From Candidatus Saccharimonadota bacterium (GTDB lineage: Bacteria > Patescibacteriota > Saccharimonadia > QS-5-54-17), in contig SLRF01000007.1 in assembly GCA_007131065.1 (NCBI GenBank), forward strand, positions 1-7,958: a stretch of 7,958 nucleotides of DNA, given 5' to 3'. The position numbers and the translations under genes are program-made. The notes below the pieces were generated by a model. It saw only the letters and a list, made by a program, of their open reading frames with translations, had not been told where the DNA came from and did not search any database. How positions within the stretch are numbered: the stretch's first letter is position 1; every line of letters starts with the position of its first letter. Shown here piece by piece: positions 6,189 to 7,958 of the stretch.

Positions 6189-7820
6189 ATGAGTAAATTA
6201 GCTGATCATTTACGTAAGCATCTGCGCGGCGAGGTGCTAGACACCAAACCGGCCCTTGATCATTTTTCCACGGACGGTAGCGTACTAAAAGTTCGACCAA
6301 AGACAGTTATATACCCACGAAGTGTCACTGACCTACGTAAGGTTACCAAGTTCTGTTGGCAGCTTGCAGAACGTGGGAAGAGCATGTCTATAACCACAAG
6401 AGGTAAAGGCACCGACCAGTCCGGCGGAGCTATAGGTGACGGCCTGGTGGTGGTGATGCCGGCGCATATGAACAAACTTGTCGATATCGATCGTGAAAGC
6501 GTGGCCGTACAGCCAGGAATGATTTACGGCGACCTACAACGAACATTGACTAGTCATGGACGATTCATACCTCCTTATCCGGCTAGTATGGATTACTCGA
6601 CTATTGGTGGTGCAGTAGCGAACAATGCAAGTGGCGAGAAGTCTCTGAAATACGGTTGCACTGCAGATTACGTAGAAGAGCTGGAAGTAGTACTTGCCAA
6701 TGGACAGACTATTAGGACTAGCCCGTTATCGAAACGAGAGCTCAATAAAAAGAAAGGCCAGTCGGACTTCGAAGGAGAAATTTATCGTAATTTAGACGGA
6801 TTGCTTGCGGATAATGCTGATGTTATCGAACAGGCGCGTCCATCGGTAAGCAAGAACTCAGCAGGATACGCTCTGTGGGACGTGAAGCGTCCGGACGGCA
6901 CATTCGACCTCTCGCGACTAATAGTAGGGTCTCAGGGAACCTTAGGAATAGTCAGTGAGGTAACCATGCGTACTGAGAAGTACAATCCGGACACACATCT
7001 GATCGCAGCTTTCTTCCCTGATATAGAAAAGGCCAAGGATGCGGTAGTTGCTTTGCAAAAACTGGAGCCGAGCGCGGTAGAGATTGTAGATGACAATTTA
7101 TTGCGCATGGTGCAGAGACACCAGCCAGATCAGCTCAAAGGTATCATCGAAGGGGACTTACCACGAGCAGTCATGCTGATAGAATTTGATGAAGAGAAGA
7201 CCAGCGTGCGCAAGCGAAAGGCCAAGAAAGCACAAAAACTCATAAAAGACCTAGCTCATGAGATTCGAGTCAGCGATGATTACGACGAACAAGAAGATTT
7301 ATGGAAGATAAGGAGAAGCGCTTCGACTATTGTCTGGATGAAAGACGGGAATAAGTCAGCGTTGCCAGCTATAGATGACGCGGTAGTGCCACTCGAGCGA
7401 ATGGCAGACTTCATGACAGGTGTAGGCAAGCTGTTCGCGCATCATAATCTTGAAGTGGCTATCTGGGGCCATGCAGGAGATGCGAATTTTCACATGCAGC
7501 CGCTACTAAACCTTCAAGATGCCGCTGACCGACAGACGCTTTTCCGTTTAATGGACGATTTCTATAAAATGGTCATAGCTGCGGGTGGTAGCACCTCGGG
7601 TGAGCATAGCGACGGACGCATGCGAGCTCCTTATCTAGAAGAGCTTTATGGGCAGCACATCTATGCATTGTTTAAGGAAGTGAAGCAGATATTCGATCCA
7701 TTAAATATATTGAACCCAGGAGTAAAGATAGGCACGGATCGAGACACTTTGAGAAAGCAGCTACGTCAGGAGTACGACAATGGCAAGCTTTACGACCACA
7801 TGCCACAAGCTCATACTTAA
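6189..7820 (+). CDS. FAD-linked oxidoreductase, D-lactate/glycolate dehydrogenase-like
   Basis: This 543-residue protein belongs to the GlcD/Dld family, flavoenzymes that oxidise 2-hydroxy acids such as D-lactate or glycolate. An N-terminal PCMH-type FAD-binding domain spans about residues 38-260: PKTVIYPRSVTDL, TTRGKGTDQSGGAIGDG, VAVQPGMIYGDL, PPYPASMDYSTIGGAVANNASGEKSLKYG, and GSQGTLGIVSEV. The FAD-oxidase C domain follows to about 520, with the motif WGHAGDANFH (His428, His435), GEHSDGRMRAPYLEELYG, and IFDPLNILNPGVKIG. There is no signal peptide or membrane helix, and no C-terminal CCG/4Fe-4S domain, so it is probably cytosolic or peripheral to the membrane; the electron acceptor cannot be read from the sequence. 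Substrate is uncertain: D-lactate would fit fermentative metabolism, but that is inference. It has its own promoter, lacks a Shine-Dalgarno, and is probably transcribed alone, ending at the hairpin over its stop codon. Confidence 0.9.
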   Translation: MSKLADHLRKHLRGEVLDTKPALDHFSTDGSVLKVRPKTVIYPRSVTDLRKVTKFCWQLAERGKSMSITTRGKGTDQSGGAIGDGLVVVMPAHMNKLVDIDRESVAVQPGMIYGDLQRTLTSHGRFIPPYPASMDYSTIGGAVANNASGEKSLKYGCTADYVEELEVVLANGQTIRTSPLSKRELNKKKGQSDFEGEIYRNLDGLLADNADVIEQARPSVSKNSAGYALWDVKRPDGTFDLSRLIVGSQGTLGIVSEVTMRTEKYNPDTHLIAAFFPDIEKAKDAVVALQKLEPSAVEIVDDNLLRMVQRHQPDQLKGIIEGDLPRAVMLIEFDEEKTSVRKRKAKKAQKLIKDLAHEIRVSDDYDEQEDLWKIRRSASTIVWMKDGNKSALPAIDDAVVPLERMADFMTGVGKLFAHHNLEVAIWGHAGDANFHMQPLLNLQDAADRQTLFRLMDDFYKMVIAAGGSTSGEHSDGRMRAPYLEELYGQHIYALFKEVKQIFDPLNILNPGVKIGTDRDTLRKQLRQEYDNGKLYDHMPQAHT

Positions 7821-7840
7821 GCAGTAGGGCTTGTGGCTTT
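7802..7840 (+). terminator. Possible terminator hairpin overlapping the end of the FAD-dehydrogenase gene
   Basis: GCCACAAGC (7802-7810) and GCTTGTGGC (7829-7837) are perfectly complementary over nine bases with an 18-base loop, followed by TTT. The left arm is in the last codons of the gene and the stop codon TAA (7818-7820) is in the loop. The U-run is short and the loop long, so it may be a weak terminator or only a 3'-end stabilising hairpin. Confidence 0.5.
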
Positions 7841-7857
7841 ATGCAGTGCAGGTGTAG

Positions 7858-7863
7858 TAGAAT
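7858..7863 (+). promoter_or_regulatory. Candidate -10 box for tRNA-Leu
   Basis: TAGAAT (5 of 6 matches to TATAAT) lies 23 bases before the tRNA. It would start transcription near 7870, giving a 5' leader of roughly 17 bases. No extended TG precedes it, and the best -35-like hexamer, TTGTGG at 7831-7836, is 21 bases away, longer than usual, and sits in the upstream hairpin. Weak evidence. Confidence 0.3.
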
Positions 7864-7886
7864 AAGTGCTGCACTTTCAAATATAG

Positions 7887-7958
7887 GGGCGAGTGGCGGA
7901 ATTGGCAGACGCGCTAGCTTGAGGGGCTAGTGACCGCATTTTTGGTCGTGGAGGTTCA
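7887..7958 (+). tRNA. tRNA-Leu, anticodon GAG (3' end outside window)
   Basis: This tRNA-Leu(GAG) reads CUC and CUU codons. Seen: acceptor 5' strand GGGCGAG (7887-7893), then T8-G9. The D-arm region is GCGGAATTGGCAGACGC. The anticodon stem CTAGC/GCTAG (7914-7918 and 7926-7930) encloses the seven-base loop TTGAGGG with GAG at 7921-7923. A long class II variable arm has stem GACC/GGTC (7932-7935 and 7944-7947). The T-arm starts with GGAGG and TTCA (7950-7958). It closely follows E. coli tRNA-Leu(GAG) in layout. The window ends at about tRNA position 57, so the T-stem 3' side, acceptor 3' strand and any encoded CCA are not seen. Confidence 0.95.

Overview
The window looks like a chromosomal housekeeping segment from a small-genome bacterium, most likely a member of Candidatus Saccharibacteria (TM7, Patescibacteria/CPR). 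This is inference from protein style, with no database search: a shortened UvrC, an actinobacteria-like TrhO, a cysteine-free family 5 solute-binding protein held by one N-terminal membrane helix next to secG, and a PF04020-type membrane protein. All genes read on the + strand, are tightly packed, and use the standard code.

Layout. The window opens inside uvrA (1-846, 3' part only). One base later comes an acidic 159-residue protein I do not recognise (848-1327). Then come trhO (tRNA U34 hydroxylation, 1345-2226), a 120-base spacer with a strong dyad and a promoter, uvrC (2347-3774), a run of three membrane or envelope genes (PF04020-type protein 3826-4173, secG 4176-4391, tethered solute-binding protein 4411-6141), an FAD-linked D-lactate/glycolate dehydrogenase-like gene (6189-7820), and a tRNA-Leu(GAG) cut by the window end (7887-7958). 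No gap exceeds about 120 bases. There are no insertion sequences, CRISPR arrays or prophage genes.

How the genes work together. UvrA and UvrC belong to nucleotide excision repair; uvrB is not in the window. SecG belongs to the Sec translocon, which would insert the two membrane proteins beside it. The solute-binding protein suggests oligopeptide or similar uptake, but no permease or ATPase gene is adjacent. The FAD enzyme fits oxidation of a 2-hydroxy acid.

Most notable observations. (1) All four genes preceded by a recognisable promoter (trhO, uvrC, the PF04020 gene, the FAD gene) have an extended -10 element, TGnTAnnAT, ending only 7-9 bases before the ATG, and none has a Shine-Dalgarno sequence at usable spacing. 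This predicts leaderless mRNAs, and moves two start codons downstream of the longest open frames. In contrast secG, internal to an operon, has a Shine-Dalgarno. (2) UvrC appears to lack the roughly 100-130 residue region that normally joins its UVR motif to the RNase H-like nuclease, and keeps only two of the four cysteines reported to bind a [4Fe-4S] cluster. (3) The 8-mer TGTAGTAG occurs three times, only in intergenic promoter regions.
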